From Porphyrobacter sp. (GTDB lineage: Bacteria > Pseudomonadota > Alphaproteobacteria > Sphingomonadales > Sphingomonadaceae), in contig JAPZUC010000002.1 of assembly GCA_027533455.1 (NCBI GenBank), positions 186,001-250,000 of the forward strand: a DNA stretch of 64,000 nucleotides, written 5' to 3'. The translations under genes and the position numbers were made by a program. Positions 44,578 through 53,982 of this stretch are shown here, one piece after another (within the stretch, counting starts at the first letter, position 1; each line of letters starts with the position of its first letter). Under the pieces are notes generated by a model. The model saw only the letters and a program-made list of their open reading frames with translations, was not told the origin of the DNA and did not search any database.

Positions 44578-44949
44578 GTGCACCTTGTCCACGATCCCGC
44601 CGCCCCGCCTCACGATCCGATTACTTTCGATGATTTCCTGCGGGTGGATATCCGCGCCGGGCGGAACATCCGGGCAGAGCCCTTTCCCGAAGCGCGGAAG
44701 CCTTCGCTCAAGCTCACGATCGACTTCGGGCCGGGGGTGGGTGTGAAGCGATCCTCGGCGCAGGTGGCGGAGCTGTATTCGCCAGAGGCGCTGGAAGGGC
44801 GGATGGTGGCCGCAGTGGTCAATTTTCCTCCGCGCCAGATCGGCAAGTTCATGTCCGAGGTGCTGACGCTCGGCTTTCCCGATGACGCAGGGCGCGTGGT
44901 GCTGTTCGCGCCCGACAGTGCGGTGCCGCTGGGGGCGCGTCTGTTTTGA
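44578..44949 (+). CDS. csaA: tRNA-binding/export-chaperone-like protein CsaA
   Basis: Protein of 123 aa, the OB-fold of the methionyl-tRNA-synthetase C-terminal domain. Characteristic segments are FDDFLRVDIRAG, FPEARKPSLKLTIDFG, and VVNFPPRQIGKFMSEVLTLG near the end. CsaA is described as a chaperone-like tRNA-binding protein. The start is GTG 44578. It diverges from the MAPEG genes across about 95 bp. Confidence 0.87.
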   Translation: MHLVHDPAAPPHDPITFDDFLRVDIRAGRNIRAEPFPEARKPSLKLTIDFGPGVGVKRSSAQVAELYSPEALEGRMVAAVVNFPPRQIGKFMSEVLTLGFPDDAGRVVLFAPDSAVPLGARLF

Positions 44950-44957
44950 TGCGCGCT

Positions 44958-44979
44958 TGGCCCGGGTTTGTCCGGGCCA
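44958..44979 (+). terminator. Hairpin after csaA
   Basis: TGGCCCGG (44958-44965) pairs perfectly with CCGGGCCA (44972-44979) across a 6-nt loop, nine bases past the csaA stop. No U-tract follows, so it may work with Rho or only protect the 3' end. Confidence 0.45.
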
Positions 44980-45039
44980 GACCCCGGCTAGCTCCCCTTA
45001 GCCCCCCTTTAGACCGCTCTTGAGAGGCGTTTTTGGCGA

Positions 45040-45055
45040 TGTTTCGCGTGAAACA
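45040..45055. promoter_or_regulatory. parS-like ParB-binding site 1
   Basis: TGTTTCGCGTGAAACA matches the conserved bacterial parS sequence TGTTTCACGTGAAACA at 15 of 16 positions. It sits in the intergenic gap where csaA and the HerA-like gene converge, so it is not explained as a promoter. ParB would spread from it to organise the origin region. A second, weaker match lies at 59967. Confidence 0.65.
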
Positions 45056-45063
45056 ATGCCCGA

Positions 45064-46578
45064 TCAGGCGGCGGCGGAGATCATCGGGACTGTGATCGAG
45101 CGTTCCCCGCCGAAATCCTCGCGCACCACAATCCGGCCCAGCCGTTCGAGGTGGTCGAGCAGCCGGCGCACCCGGCTCGGCGAGGCGCTGCCGTAGAGAC
45201 GGCCCAGCTCGTCCTCGTCAGGCATGGCGGAGCCGGTATGCGCGGCGATGAGGATCGCGAGATAGGGCGCCAGAAGATCGTCCTCCACGCCCTCGGCGGC
45301 GCTGGTGATCGCTATGCGGGTGTCACCCTTAAGCTGGTCCAAACCACTGATTGCAAATGCGAATAGGCGGCGGAAGCGGGTCAGGTCGACGTGGGTCGAA
45401 GCGATGCCGGACTGGCGGCAGCGGATCGCGAAATCGCGGAACAGGGCGGCGGCAGGACGATAGGCCGCGCCCTCGGCCAGCGCGATCTCGCGGACGATTT
45501 CCTCCAGCGTCGTCCCGCTTCCAAGGGGCGGTGCGTGCGGGGGCGGAGCGGCCTCGCGCGGAGCCTCGGCAACGGGAGCAAGGGGGGCGGCTGTAGGTTT
45601 CACCTCCGGCAGCACGCGTGGGAGCGTGATGGCTTCCTCCAGATCCTTATGCGGGGCAGGGGGCGGGGGCGGACAGCGGACCGGCTGTTGCTGGGTCGCG
45701 GCTTCGGCCAGGCGGTCGGTCAGCAGGGCCTCCATCGCGCCTTCCTCGGCCTGCGGGAGCGGGATCAGCGTCTGCGCCCCGGCGCGTGCCGAGGTCTGGA
45801 CCGCGCCGACCTGTACCGCCACCGGACGCCGGCTGATCGCAGGGCCGAGACCGAGGAACTGCCCGCGCTGGAGATCGCGGATGCGCTCCGCCTGCCGCCG
45901 GTCCATGCCGAGCAGGTCAGCGGCACGCTGCATGTCGATATCGAGAAAAGTGCGCCCCATCAGGAAGTTGCTGGCCTCTGCCGCGACATTCTTGGCTAGC
46001 TTGGCGAGGCGCTGGGTGGCGACGATACCCGCCAACCCGCGCTTGCGCCCGCGGCACATCAGGTTGGTCATGGCCGACAGAGTGAGGCGGCGGGCCTCGT
46101 CATTCATCTCGCCAGCGGCGGCAGGCGCGAACATCTGCGCTTCGTCCACCACCACCAGCGCGGGGTACCAATGTTCGCGCGGGGCATCGAACAGCGCCGT
46201 GAGGAACAGCGCGGCGCAGCGGATCTGCTGTTCGACTTCAAGTTCATCAAGCGCCAGCACCACCGAGGCGCGGTGCTGGCGGACGCGCAGTGCCAGCTCC
46301 TCGATCTCGCGCGCAGAATAGGCCCCTGCGTCGATCACCACGTGCCCGAAAGCATCGGCGAGAGTGACGAAATCGCCCTCGGGATCGATGACGATCTGTT
46401 GGACCTGCCCGGCGCATTCCTCGAGCAGGCGGCGCAAAAGGTGCGATTTACCCGAGCCGGAATTGCCCTGCACCAGCAGACGCGTGGCGAGAAGCTCGGC
46501 CAGATCGATGCCGATCGCCTGTCCGTCCGGCCCGCGCCCGATGTCGATGGTGGCTGTCACGCCCGAGGGATTAGGCAC
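45064..46578 (-). CDS. HerA/DUF87-like ATPase
   Basis: About 504 aa. The P-loop GNSGSGKSHLLRRLLEE is near residue 40 and Walker B in ALVVVDEAQMFAP near residue 140. A Pro/Ala-rich linker (residues about 300-355) leads to a C-terminal winged-helix-like region ending REDFGGERSITVPM. It resembles HerA-type DNA-translocating or pumping ATPases; no NurA nuclease partner is adjacent, so the role is unknown. GTG 46578 is the longest start; GTG 46560 six codons in is equally plausible. Neither has a clear ribosome site. Confidence 0.75.
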   Translation of the reverse strand: MPNPSGVTATIDIGRGPDGQAIGIDLAELLATRLLVQGNSGSGKSHLLRRLLEECAGQVQQIVIDPEGDFVTLADAFGHVVIDAGAYSAREIEELALRVRQHRASVVLALDELEVEQQIRCAALFLTALFDAPREHWYPALVVVDEAQMFAPAAAGEMNDEARRLTLSAMTNLMCRGRKRGLAGIVATQRLAKLAKNVAAEASNFLMGRTFLDIDMQRAADLLGMDRRQAERIRDLQRGQFLGLGPAISRRPVAVQVGAVQTSARAGAQTLIPLPQAEEGAMEALLTDRLAEAATQQQPVRCPPPPPAPHKDLEEAITLPRVLPEVKPTAAPLAPVAEAPREAAPPPHAPPLGSGTTLEEIVREIALAEGAAYRPAAALFRDFAIRCRQSGIASTHVDLTRFRRLFAFAISGLDQLKGDTRIAITSAAEGVEDDLLAPYLAILIAAHTGSAMPDEDELGRLYGSASPSRVRRLLDHLERLGRIVVREDFGGERSITVPMISAAA

Positions 46579-46629
46579 CCGCGCCCGCCGCGCAAAGGGA
46601 GAGCTGCGAGTTTTCCAGCGATTCCCGCC

Positions 46630-47289
46630 TCAGCCTGCCGCACTGAGCCACACCAGCGCCGAAAGGCCGAGCCACGTGCTGAACATGATGAGATAGGGCC
46701 AGCGGCGCGGCAGCAGCCGGGTCACCAGCATCGTCGCGGCGGCCGTGCCTGCAAGGGCGATCAGCTCCGCAGCGGCCATTCCGCCTTCGGCAAGTGCCGC
46801 CTCGATAGCGGAGCTGGCCCATTGGGCGGGAAGCAGCGCCAGCAGCCAGTAAGGCAGTGCGTCCGGCCAGGCCGATGCCGTCGCCAGCATCGCCGCCTCG
46901 CCCGCGACCACCGCCACCGCAACCCACCAGCCCCTCGGCGCGGCGCTCCGGGAGAACAGGGCCCCGCGCGCGGCAAAGCTGAGGCTGGCGAGGCCCAAGG
47001 CCAACGCCGCCGGAATGGGATGGGAAAGGGTTATCAGGTCAAGCCCCCGGGCGAGCAGCATGAGGCCTCCGCCTGTCAGGAGTGCAAGAACAATCCCCGT
47101 CCGCAACCGCCCGGCCGCGGCCGCAGCGATCATGCCGGCAGCCATTAATCCGACTGCAAGAATCGGACCGGCAGCCGCGAGCGTTACCATGGCAATACCC
47201 GGCGCAATCATTCCAGCCAGCAGAACAGCCAGCCACGGCAACAAGCGTCCCGAAGGACGCTGAACGCGTGGCTGGCCGTTAAGCTTCAT
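46630..47289 (-). CDS. Hypothetical membrane protein
   Basis: Protein of 219 aa with about six hydrophobic segments rich in Ala, Leu and Gly, and no motif I recognise. It lies 15 bp downstream of the M16 protease gene, on the same strand, and may be co-transcribed with it. The gap to the HerA-like gene beyond it is about 50 bp. ATG 47289 is the natural start. Confidence 0.6.
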   Translation of the reverse strand: MKLNGQPRVQRPSGRLLPWLAVLLAGMIAPGIAMVTLAAAGPILAVGLMAAGMIAAAAAGRLRTGIVLALLTGGGLMLLARGLDLITLSHPIPAALALGLASLSFAARGALFSRSAAPRGWWVAVAVVAGEAAMLATASAWPDALPYWLLALLPAQWASSAIEAALAEGGMAAAELIALAGTAAATMLVTRLLPRRWPYLIMFSTWLGLSALVWLSAAG

Positions 47290-47304
47290 GGCGAGGGCCC
47301 TCAG

Positions 47305-50193
47305 TTACTGCCCCTCGGGGACAACCCGGATTTCGACTGGTGTCTTGCCCGCCAGATAGCGCTTGGCGGCAGCCTGGATATCCGCCGGTGTCACCCCGTT
47401 CAGAACGCCCAGGCGCGCCCGCCGCCGGTCGAGGTCTGCCGGATCGCTCTGCGCGCCTGCCACAAGCCCCAGCCAGCCGGTGTTCTGCGTTTCGGCGCGT
47501 TCGAAGCGGGCGCGGACCGGGTTGCGGGCGCGCTCCAGCAGGTCGGGGTCGACCGGCTTGGCAGCCAATTCGGCCGCAATATCGCGCATCACCCCGGCGG
47601 CAGCGTCCATCGCTTGCAGCGGCACAGTGGCCAAGGTCGTGAGATAGCCGAAGCCCGCAAAGGTCCGCTGCGAGTAGCTGTAGGACACAGGCGAATAGGT
47701 CGTGCCGAGCTGCTCGCGAAGCACTTCGGTCAGGCGCAGCCCCATGACTTCGGCCAGCATATCGCGGGTGACGTCATCACGTAGGTCGTTACCATCGTCG
47801 GTCGGCCAGTTGAGCGCGACCGCGCCCTGATCGGCTGCTCCGGTGTGGGTGAGGGTGCGCAGGGCTGGCTCGGGCACGGAGGCCAGCGGCGTTGCAGCGC
47901 GGCTGGGCTCTCGCTTCGCCTTGCGCGCGGGCAGTGCGCCGAGACTGCCGGCGACCGCTGCAATCGCGGCGTCGGGATCGAAGTCGCCGACCAGACCGAG
48001 CGCCAGCGGGCCGTTTTCCAGCTGCGGAGCGATGACCGCACGCAGATCGTCGAGCGAGATAGTGGCGAGCTGGTCGATATCGGTCAGGCCCACCCGTGCG
48101 TCCCCACCGGCGAGCGTTGCAGTCAGGCCAAGATTGAGCACCTGCGAAGCATCGGCGCGCAGGTTCTTGATGGCGATCGGGGCCACGCCCGCCCATTGCG
48201 CCTGGGTTTCCGGACGCCACGCTGTTGCAGTGAGCCGGGCTGCGAGCAGATCGAGTTGCAGGTCGAGATCAGCCGGTGTCGTCTGCCCGTTGGCTACCAG
48301 CGCGTCCTCGTCGGCACCAAGTCCGAGGCCCACAGCCTTGCCCGCCAGCAAGCGGCGCAGTTCATCGGCATCATGCGCCTTAAGCCCGTCGATCCCCGCG
48401 ACAAAAGGCAGCATGTCGCGCAGGCCCGGACGATCGGCGGGGAAGCCGGCCAGACCATCACCGATGCGCAGAGCAAAGGCGATCTTTCCGGGCTCGAAAT
48501 TGGTGGTCTTGAGGTTAAGCTGCAGGCCGTTGGCAAAGCGCACCGTGCGGATGCCGAGATCGGCGATGGTGGTGTCTGCGACGACCTTGCTCGGCACGCC
48601 CCAGTCGCCATAGGCGAACTGCGCTGCTGCTGCCTCGACCGGCGCGGTTACGGCCACGGCTGCACTTTCCTTGAGCGCGGCAGCAATCGCGCCGGCTTCG
48701 CCTGCGATGGCCTGCTTGGTCGACACGTGGACCACGCTCGGCCCGCCAGCCCAGACATTGCGGAACGCTTCGCTGACTGTCTCTGTCGTTAGGGAAGGCT
48801 CTATGGCGCGGTAGAGTGCGAGGTTGAATGCGGGGGCAGTCCGTACCGAATTCTCGAGGCTGGCTGTCACCAGCTGTTCGGCGATGATCACGCTGTTGCG
48901 GCCCGCCGCCTGCGTCACCGCGTTTTGCAGCGAGGTCGCGATGTTGGCCTTGGCCTCGGCAATCTCGCTAGCGGTGAAGCCGAACTGCTGCGCGCGGCGC
49001 AATTCGCGCTCGGCCAGCGCAAGCGTTTCGCGCCACTGGCCATCCTTGGCGACCATCGCGAGGCCAAAGGAACGGGCCGAGCGGAACACCGATTGATCGC
49101 TGGCACCGCCGCCGATCGTCGGCGAATCCGCTGCGCGCGAAAGGGCGCTGATGCGGTTGGACAAGGCGGCCGCGGCCACGGCCCGCAGCACCTCGTCACG
49201 CGATGCGGCCACGGTGTTTTCGGCTGGCTTCCATGCAGTAATGCGTTGCAGCTGGATGACTTCGGGAACGGCAGGATCGACGAAGTTGTCGATCGACACT
49301 GCACTGCCGGCAGCTGGCACCGGGGAGACATAGATCTCGCGCGCAGCGCCTGTGCCGCGCCAATCGGAAAACGCCGCCTCGATCTTGGCGCGCATCACGG
49401 AGACGTCGAAATCGCCCACGATCACCATCCTCGCGCGCTCGGGGCGGTAGTAGCCGTAATAGAACGCCTTAAGGTCAGCTGCCGAGATATTGCGGATGCG
49501 CTCCTCGTCGGCACCCACGCTTGGCCCGACCCGCGATCCGGGCAGCGCCGCAGAAAGGAAATCGATGGCCTGCCGCCGCTGCGGGCTGTTGCGCACCTGC
49601 GCCTCGCTCAGGATAATGCCGCGTTCGCGATCGACCGCCGCCGGGTCGAAGATCAGGTTGCCGGCCATCTCGCGCATCACCATCAGCGCCGTGTCGACCG
49701 TCTGGTCATCGGTGCGCGGCAGCTGGAGCTTGTAGGTGGTGTAATCGACGGTCGTGGTCGCGTTGGTATCGGCCCCGAAGGCGAGCCCGAGCCTTTCGAG
49801 CATCGGCAGCAACTGGCCTTCGGGAATATTGGTCGATCCGTTGAAGGCCATGTGTTCGACAAAATGTGCTGCGCCGCTTTCACGTTCGGCTTCCTCGCGG
49901 AAACCGACTTCGATGTTGAAGCGGATCGTGGCTTCACCGGCGGGGTTGCCGTTGCGCATGAGGGCATAGCGCATGCCGTTGGGCAGACGACCGAAAGTGA
50001 CATCGGGATCGGCCGGAATCTCGTTGCTCGCAATGTTCCAGGCAGGGATCCCGCGGACCTCGCCCGCTGGCGTGGCGGCAGCGGGCGCAGCGGCATTCTG
50101 GGCCTGCAACGCAGGCGCTGCGCCCAATGCGAGCGCTGCGGCAATCGCCAGACCGGATACGGCGCGCAGCGGGGTATTGATGGTGCGACCCAA
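47305..50193 (-). CDS. Exported M16-family zinc metalloprotease (second copy)
   Basis: Protein of 962 aa with a signal peptide (IAAALALGAAPALQAQ). The zinc motif HFVEH (His110, Glu113, His114) lies in the first M16 half, and RERGIILSEAQVRNS supplies the third ligand. The second half ends KTPVEIRVVPEGQ. The start is TTG 50193 behind a GGAGAT site, unusual but well placed. It is only distantly similar to the M16 protease at 7-10 kb. Confidence 0.9.
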   Translation of the reverse strand: MGRTINTPLRAVSGLAIAAALALGAAPALQAQNAAAPAAATPAGEVRGIPAWNIASNEIPADPDVTFGRLPNGMRYALMRNGNPAGEATIRFNIEVGFREEAERESGAAHFVEHMAFNGSTNIPEGQLLPMLERLGLAFGADTNATTTVDYTTYKLQLPRTDDQTVDTALMVMREMAGNLIFDPAAVDRERGIILSEAQVRNSPQRRQAIDFLSAALPGSRVGPSVGADEERIRNISAADLKAFYYGYYRPERARMVIVGDFDVSVMRAKIEAAFSDWRGTGAAREIYVSPVPAAGSAVSIDNFVDPAVPEVIQLQRITAWKPAENTVAASRDEVLRAVAAAALSNRISALSRAADSPTIGGGASDQSVFRSARSFGLAMVAKDGQWRETLALAERELRRAQQFGFTASEIAEAKANIATSLQNAVTQAAGRNSVIIAEQLVTASLENSVRTAPAFNLALYRAIEPSLTTETVSEAFRNVWAGGPSVVHVSTKQAIAGEAGAIAAALKESAAVAVTAPVEAAAAQFAYGDWGVPSKVVADTTIADLGIRTVRFANGLQLNLKTTNFEPGKIAFALRIGDGLAGFPADRPGLRDMLPFVAGIDGLKAHDADELRRLLAGKAVGLGLGADEDALVANGQTTPADLDLQLDLLAARLTATAWRPETQAQWAGVAPIAIKNLRADASQVLNLGLTATLAGGDARVGLTDIDQLATISLDDLRAVIAPQLENGPLALGLVGDFDPDAAIAAVAGSLGALPARKAKREPSRAATPLASVPEPALRTLTHTGAADQGAVALNWPTDDGNDLRDDVTRDMLAEVMGLRLTEVLREQLGTTYSPVSYSYSQRTFAGFGYLTTLATVPLQAMDAAAGVMRDIAAELAAKPVDPDLLERARNPVRARFERAETQNTGWLGLVAGAQSDPADLDRRRARLGVLNGVTPADIQAAAKRYLAGKTPVEIRVVPEGQ

Positions 50194-50505
50194 GAGGGAT
50201 CTCCTGCAAAACGAGGAAGGATGAAACCACAGTACTACAAGTGGATGCGAGAGGTTGGTTCTAGCCCGCAGGATCGGGAAGGCAACATGCCCCCTGCCGC
50301 GAAAGGCGGGTCACATGAAGATATGCCCTATGACGGCGATTTTGGTCGGATACACGGATGCGCTGGGTGACTTCGGTATCCGTGAATGGCCGGATACCGA
50401 ACTTGCCGGGAGTCAACCGCTGCATTCGCGCTTGCCGGATCGGTGAGGGCACGCCAGTTGTTCAGCCGCACTGGCGACGGGGTGCCGAGAGGGGAATGAA
50501 GGGAC
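50194..50505. other. 312-bp divergent promoter region
   Basis: The region separates the M16 protease (minus) from an acyl-CoA dehydrogenase (plus). It contains a perfect 10-bp inverted repeat at 50372-50401, listed separately. No supported gene was seen in it. Confidence 0.5.
50372..50401. repeat. Perfect 10-bp inverted repeat, possible operator
   Basis: TTCGGTATCC (50372-50381) and GGATACCGAA (50392-50401) are exact complements with a 10-nt spacer. The repeat lies 105 bp upstream of the acyl-CoA dehydrogenase ATG and 178 bp from the protease start. It has no U-tract. Symmetry and place fit a dimeric regulator site, or the 5' hairpin of a leader. Confidence 0.45.
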
Positions 50506-51696
50506 ATGACGATCAGCACGGAAGCGCTTGAGATGGCCGCGAGGGTCGAAGCCTTCGTTCGGGAGAAAATCTTCCCCTATGAACAGGACGCGCGGCGGGA
50601 TCATCACGGTGCCCCGACCGACGAACTGGTGATGGAAATGCGTGAATCGGCGCGCTCGGCGGGCGTGCTGACCCCGCACATCCGGCCCGACGGCAGCCAC
50701 TTCAACCAGCGTGAGACGGCGGTGATCCTTATCAAGTCTGGTCTCACCCCGCTCGGGATGCTGGCCTGCAACACCCAGGCCCCCGACGAGGGCAACATGT
50801 ACCTGATCGGCAAGGTCGGCAGCCCTGACCTCAAAGAGCGCTTTCTCACGCCCTTGGTCTCTGGCCGCGCGCGTTCGGCTTTCTTCATGACCGAGCCTGC
50901 AGAACTGAACGGTGCGGGCGCGGACCCTTCGATGATGATCACCACCTGCCGCAAGGACGGCAACCACTGGGTCATCAACGGCAAGAAGTGCTTCATCACG
51001 GGAGCGGAAGGGGCGAAGGTCGGGATCGTCATGGCCAAGTCCGAGGACCCGGACAGCGCGGGCGGGGCCTGCATGTTCCTCGTCGACCTGCCTGACCCTG
51101 CGATCCAGATCACCGGTGTACCCAACACCATCGACAGCTCCATGCCCGGCAGCCACGCGGAGATCACCATCGACAACCTGCGCGTACCCGCCGACCAGAT
51201 GCTGGGCGATGCGGGGGAGGGGTTCAAATACGCCCAGATCCGCCTCTCGCCAGCGCGCCTGTCGCATTGCATGCGCTGGCTGGGCGGCTGCATCCGCGCG
51301 CAGGAAATCGCGACCGACTACGCCAACCGCCGCATGGCCTTCGGCAAACCGCTGATTGACCACGAGGGCGTCGGCTTCATGCTCGCCGAGAATATGATCG
51401 ACCTCAAGCAGTGCGAGCTGATGATCGACTGGTGCGCGGGCGTGCTCGACACCGGGTCGCTGGGCACGGTCGAAAGCTCGATGACCAAGGTCGCCGTGTC
51501 CGAAGCGCTGATGCGCGTCGCCGACAAATGCGTGCAGGTGATGGGTGGTACGGGCGTGACCGACAAGACCATTGTCGAGACGATGTTCCGCGAGATCCGC
51601 GCCTTCCGCATCTATGATGGCCCGACGGAGGTCCACAAATGGAGCCTCGCCAAGAAGCTGCGGCGCGACTGGAAGGCTGCGCAGGAGTTAGGTTGA
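50506..51696 (+). CDS. Acyl-CoA dehydrogenase family protein
   Basis: Protein of 396 aa. Signature segments are FFMTEPAELNGAGADPSMM (FAD/substrate loop), WVINGKKCFITGAEGAKV, and the C-terminal CVQVMGGTGVTDKTIVETM with RIYDGPTEVHKWSLAKKL. The N-terminus (ALEMAARVEAFVREKIFPYE) is normal. The substrate is not known. A third ACAD lies at 34.4 kb. ATG 50506 is the natural start. Confidence 0.9.
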   Translation: MTISTEALEMAARVEAFVREKIFPYEQDARRDHHGAPTDELVMEMRESARSAGVLTPHIRPDGSHFNQRETAVILIKSGLTPLGMLACNTQAPDEGNMYLIGKVGSPDLKERFLTPLVSGRARSAFFMTEPAELNGAGADPSMMITTCRKDGNHWVINGKKCFITGAEGAKVGIVMAKSEDPDSAGGACMFLVDLPDPAIQITGVPNTIDSSMPGSHAEITIDNLRVPADQMLGDAGEGFKYAQIRLSPARLSHCMRWLGGCIRAQEIATDYANRRMAFGKPLIDHEGVGFMLAENMIDLKQCELMIDWCAGVLDTGSLGTVESSMTKVAVSEALMRVADKCVQVMGGTGVTDKTIVETMFREIRAFRIYDGPTEVHKWSLAKKLRRDWKAAQELG

Positions 51697-51764
51697 TCGG
51701 AGCCAAAGTGTGACCGGTGGTGTTTGGCAGATCGTGGCCAATCACCGGCACTCATCGCTTCAAT

Positions 51765-52166
51765 CTATAGGTCTTGCTTGCCATTGCGGCGGGCAGCGAG
51801 GGCAATGCCTGCCAGATTTTGGCGCCGGGGCGTCCATATCAGACGGCGAGGTCGTCCCATCGCCGCGCATTCCTGATACTTGGCAAGGTGATACGCGGCG
51901 GCAGGAGAACTCGGCCGGGATGATCCGCACGCTTGCCGGATGACGTTCAACGAGTCCCCGACCAGATCGAAATCGGTCTCGCCATGGGATTGCGCCAGCC
52001 GCAGCGCCAATCGAAGGGCGAGCCATTCGGCGTCGCTGCTTGTGCCGTGCCCCAAGTCGTCAAAAAAGTAGACGGAACCGCGCGCCACCACGGCCGCCTC
52101 CAGCGCCCCGGGATTGGGTCGGCAGCCGCCGTCGAAGAAGATCTTGAGCCGCCGCCGCTGATGCAC
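51765..52166 (-). CDS. RNase H-like domain protein
   Basis: Protein of 133 aa. It shows the RNase H fold order: FFDGGCRPNPG (first Asp), SSDAEWLALRLAL (Glu), VGDSLNVIRQ (second Asp), and WTPRRQNLAGIALAAR at the C-terminus. The final catalytic Asp of the N-x-x-A-D motif reads Gly here, so activity may be reduced or lost. GTG 52166 is the start, with AAAGG upstream. It lies 48 bp after the stop of the flavoprotein gene read in the same direction. Confidence 0.65.
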   Translation of the reverse strand: MHQRRRLKIFFDGGCRPNPGALEAAVVARGSVYFFDDLGHGTSSDAEWLALRLALRLAQSHGETDFDLVGDSLNVIRQACGSSRPSSPAAAYHLAKYQECAAMGRPRRLIWTPRRQNLAGIALAARRNGKQDL

Positions 52167-52213
52167 TCAACCGTACCTTTCGAGTTGGGCTCCGCTTGCC
52201 TCCGGACGCATTG

Positions 52214-53836
52214 TCAGGCGGCTCCGAGGCTCGCTGCGACGGCTTCGGCAACCTTGATCCCGTCTACAGCCGCGGACAGGATGCCCCCCGCATAACCAGC
52301 GCCTTCACCAGCCGGGAACAGCCCGGCCGTGTTCAGGCTCTGGAAGTCCTTCCCGCGGGTGAAGCGGACCGGTGAGGAGGTGCGGGTTTCGACGCCTGTC
52401 ATCAACACGTCGGGATGATCGTAGCCGGGGATCTGCCGGCCGAAGACGGGCAGCGCCTCGCGCATCGCGGTCACCGCGTAATCTGGCAGGCATTGCGCCA
52501 GATCGGTCAGGTGCACGCCCGGCTTGTAGGAGGGCGTGACCGAGCCCAGCGCCTGCGAGGGGCGCCCCGCAAGGAAGTCGCCGAGCCTTTGCGCCGGGGC
52601 CTTGTAGCTCGATCCGCCTGCGAGATACGCCTTGGTTTCCCAATGGCGTTGCAGCGCGATCCCGGCGAGCGGGTCGCCCGGGAAGTCACGTTCGGGATCG
52701 ATCGCCACGACAAGGCCCGAGTTGGCATTGCGCTCGTTACGCGAATACTGGCTCATACCGTTGGTGGCGACGCGGCCTTCCTCGGATGTCGCGGCGACCA
52801 CAGTGCCGCCCGGGCACATGCAGAAACTATAGACAGTCCTGCCATTCTTGCAGTGGTGCGAGATGTGATATTCCGCCGCGCCGAGGATCCTGTTGCCGGC
52901 ATCCACACCGAACCGCGACCGGTCGATCCAGGACTGCGGGTGCTCGATCCGCACGCCGATCGAAAACGGTTTGGCCTCGACATGGACCCCGGCGGTATGG
53001 AGCATGGCAAAGGTGTCACGCGCGCTATGACCGATGGCGAGCACAACATGGTCCGCCTCCAGATATTCGCCGGTGCTGAGATGCAGCCCGCGCACACGGC
53101 GCTGGCCTTGGGCATCGACGGCGATGTCGATGCCGTCGACCCTGTGCGAGAAGCGGTATTCGCCGCCGAGTTCCTCGACGCTCTTGCGCATGCTCTCGAC
53201 CATGGTCACCAGCCGGAACGTTCCGACATGCGGATGCGCCTCGGTGAGGATTTCGGACGGTGCCCCGGCTTTGACGAACTCGGTGAGGACCTTACGGTCG
53301 CGGTTGTTCGGATCCTTGATCCGGCTGTAGAGCTTCCCGTCGGAGAATGTCCCGGCGCCGCCTTCGCCGAACTGGGCGTTGGATTCCGGATTGAGAACGC
53401 CCTGCCGCCACAGGCCCCAGGTGTCCTTGGTCCGCTCGCGAACCACCTTGCCGCGATCGAGGATAATCGGTCGGAACCCCATCTGAGCAAGGATCAGCCC
53501 GGCAAACAGCCCGCATGGCCCCGTGCCGATGACCACGGGCCGCTTGGACGTGCCCCCTTGGGGCGCTGTTGCAACCAGATGGTAGCGCGTGTCCGGGGAA
53601 GGAAGCACCTTGTGGTCCTTTCGGAACCGCTGGAGCACTGCCGCCTCGTTCTTCACATTCACATCGACCGAGTAGACCAGCATGATATTCGTCTTGTCGC
53701 GCGCGTCGTGGCCGCGGCGTGCAACGACAAAGCGCACCAGATCGCGCGGGGTGATCTTCAGCCGCCTGCAGATCGCAGCAGGCAGCGCTTCGTCCGGATG
53801 GTGGAGCGGCAAGGTCAGTTCGGTGATGCGCAGCAT
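52214..53836 (-). CDS. FAD-dependent oxidoreductase (COG2509-like)
   Basis: Protein of 540 aa. An N-terminal alpha/beta domain precedes the FAD motif PVVIGTGPCGLFAGLILAQMG (about residue 100). VLNPESNAQFGEGGAGTFSDG and a C-terminal AGLFPAGEGAGYAGGILSAA close the FAD site. This uncharacterised dehydrogenase family is widespread; the substrate is unknown. It is transcribed away from the esterase gene at 54 kb. Confidence 0.85.
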   Translation of the reverse strand: MLRITELTLPLHHPDEALPAAICRRLKITPRDLVRFVVARRGHDARDKTNIMLVYSVDVNVKNEAAVLQRFRKDHKVLPSPDTRYHLVATAPQGGTSKRPVVIGTGPCGLFAGLILAQMGFRPIILDRGKVVRERTKDTWGLWRQGVLNPESNAQFGEGGAGTFSDGKLYSRIKDPNNRDRKVLTEFVKAGAPSEILTEAHPHVGTFRLVTMVESMRKSVEELGGEYRFSHRVDGIDIAVDAQGQRRVRGLHLSTGEYLEADHVVLAIGHSARDTFAMLHTAGVHVEAKPFSIGVRIEHPQSWIDRSRFGVDAGNRILGAAEYHISHHCKNGRTVYSFCMCPGGTVVAATSEEGRVATNGMSQYSRNERNANSGLVVAIDPERDFPGDPLAGIALQRHWETKAYLAGGSSYKAPAQRLGDFLAGRPSQALGSVTPSYKPGVHLTDLAQCLPDYAVTAMREALPVFGRQIPGYDHPDVLMTGVETRTSSPVRFTRGKDFQSLNTAGLFPAGEGAGYAGGILSAAVDGIKVAEAVAASLGAA

Positions 53837-53982
53837 GGCGAGGGCTTTAAAGAGTGACGGCGCGGAATGCTATTCGCGCGTGCTCCGCCGGAATGTCGGT
53901 CGGCGGGTGGCAATTGACCGCCGGTGTCTCCACTTATCGCTTTGCCCGAAAGCTACCCGCTAAACCCAGAGAGGCCGTTCGC

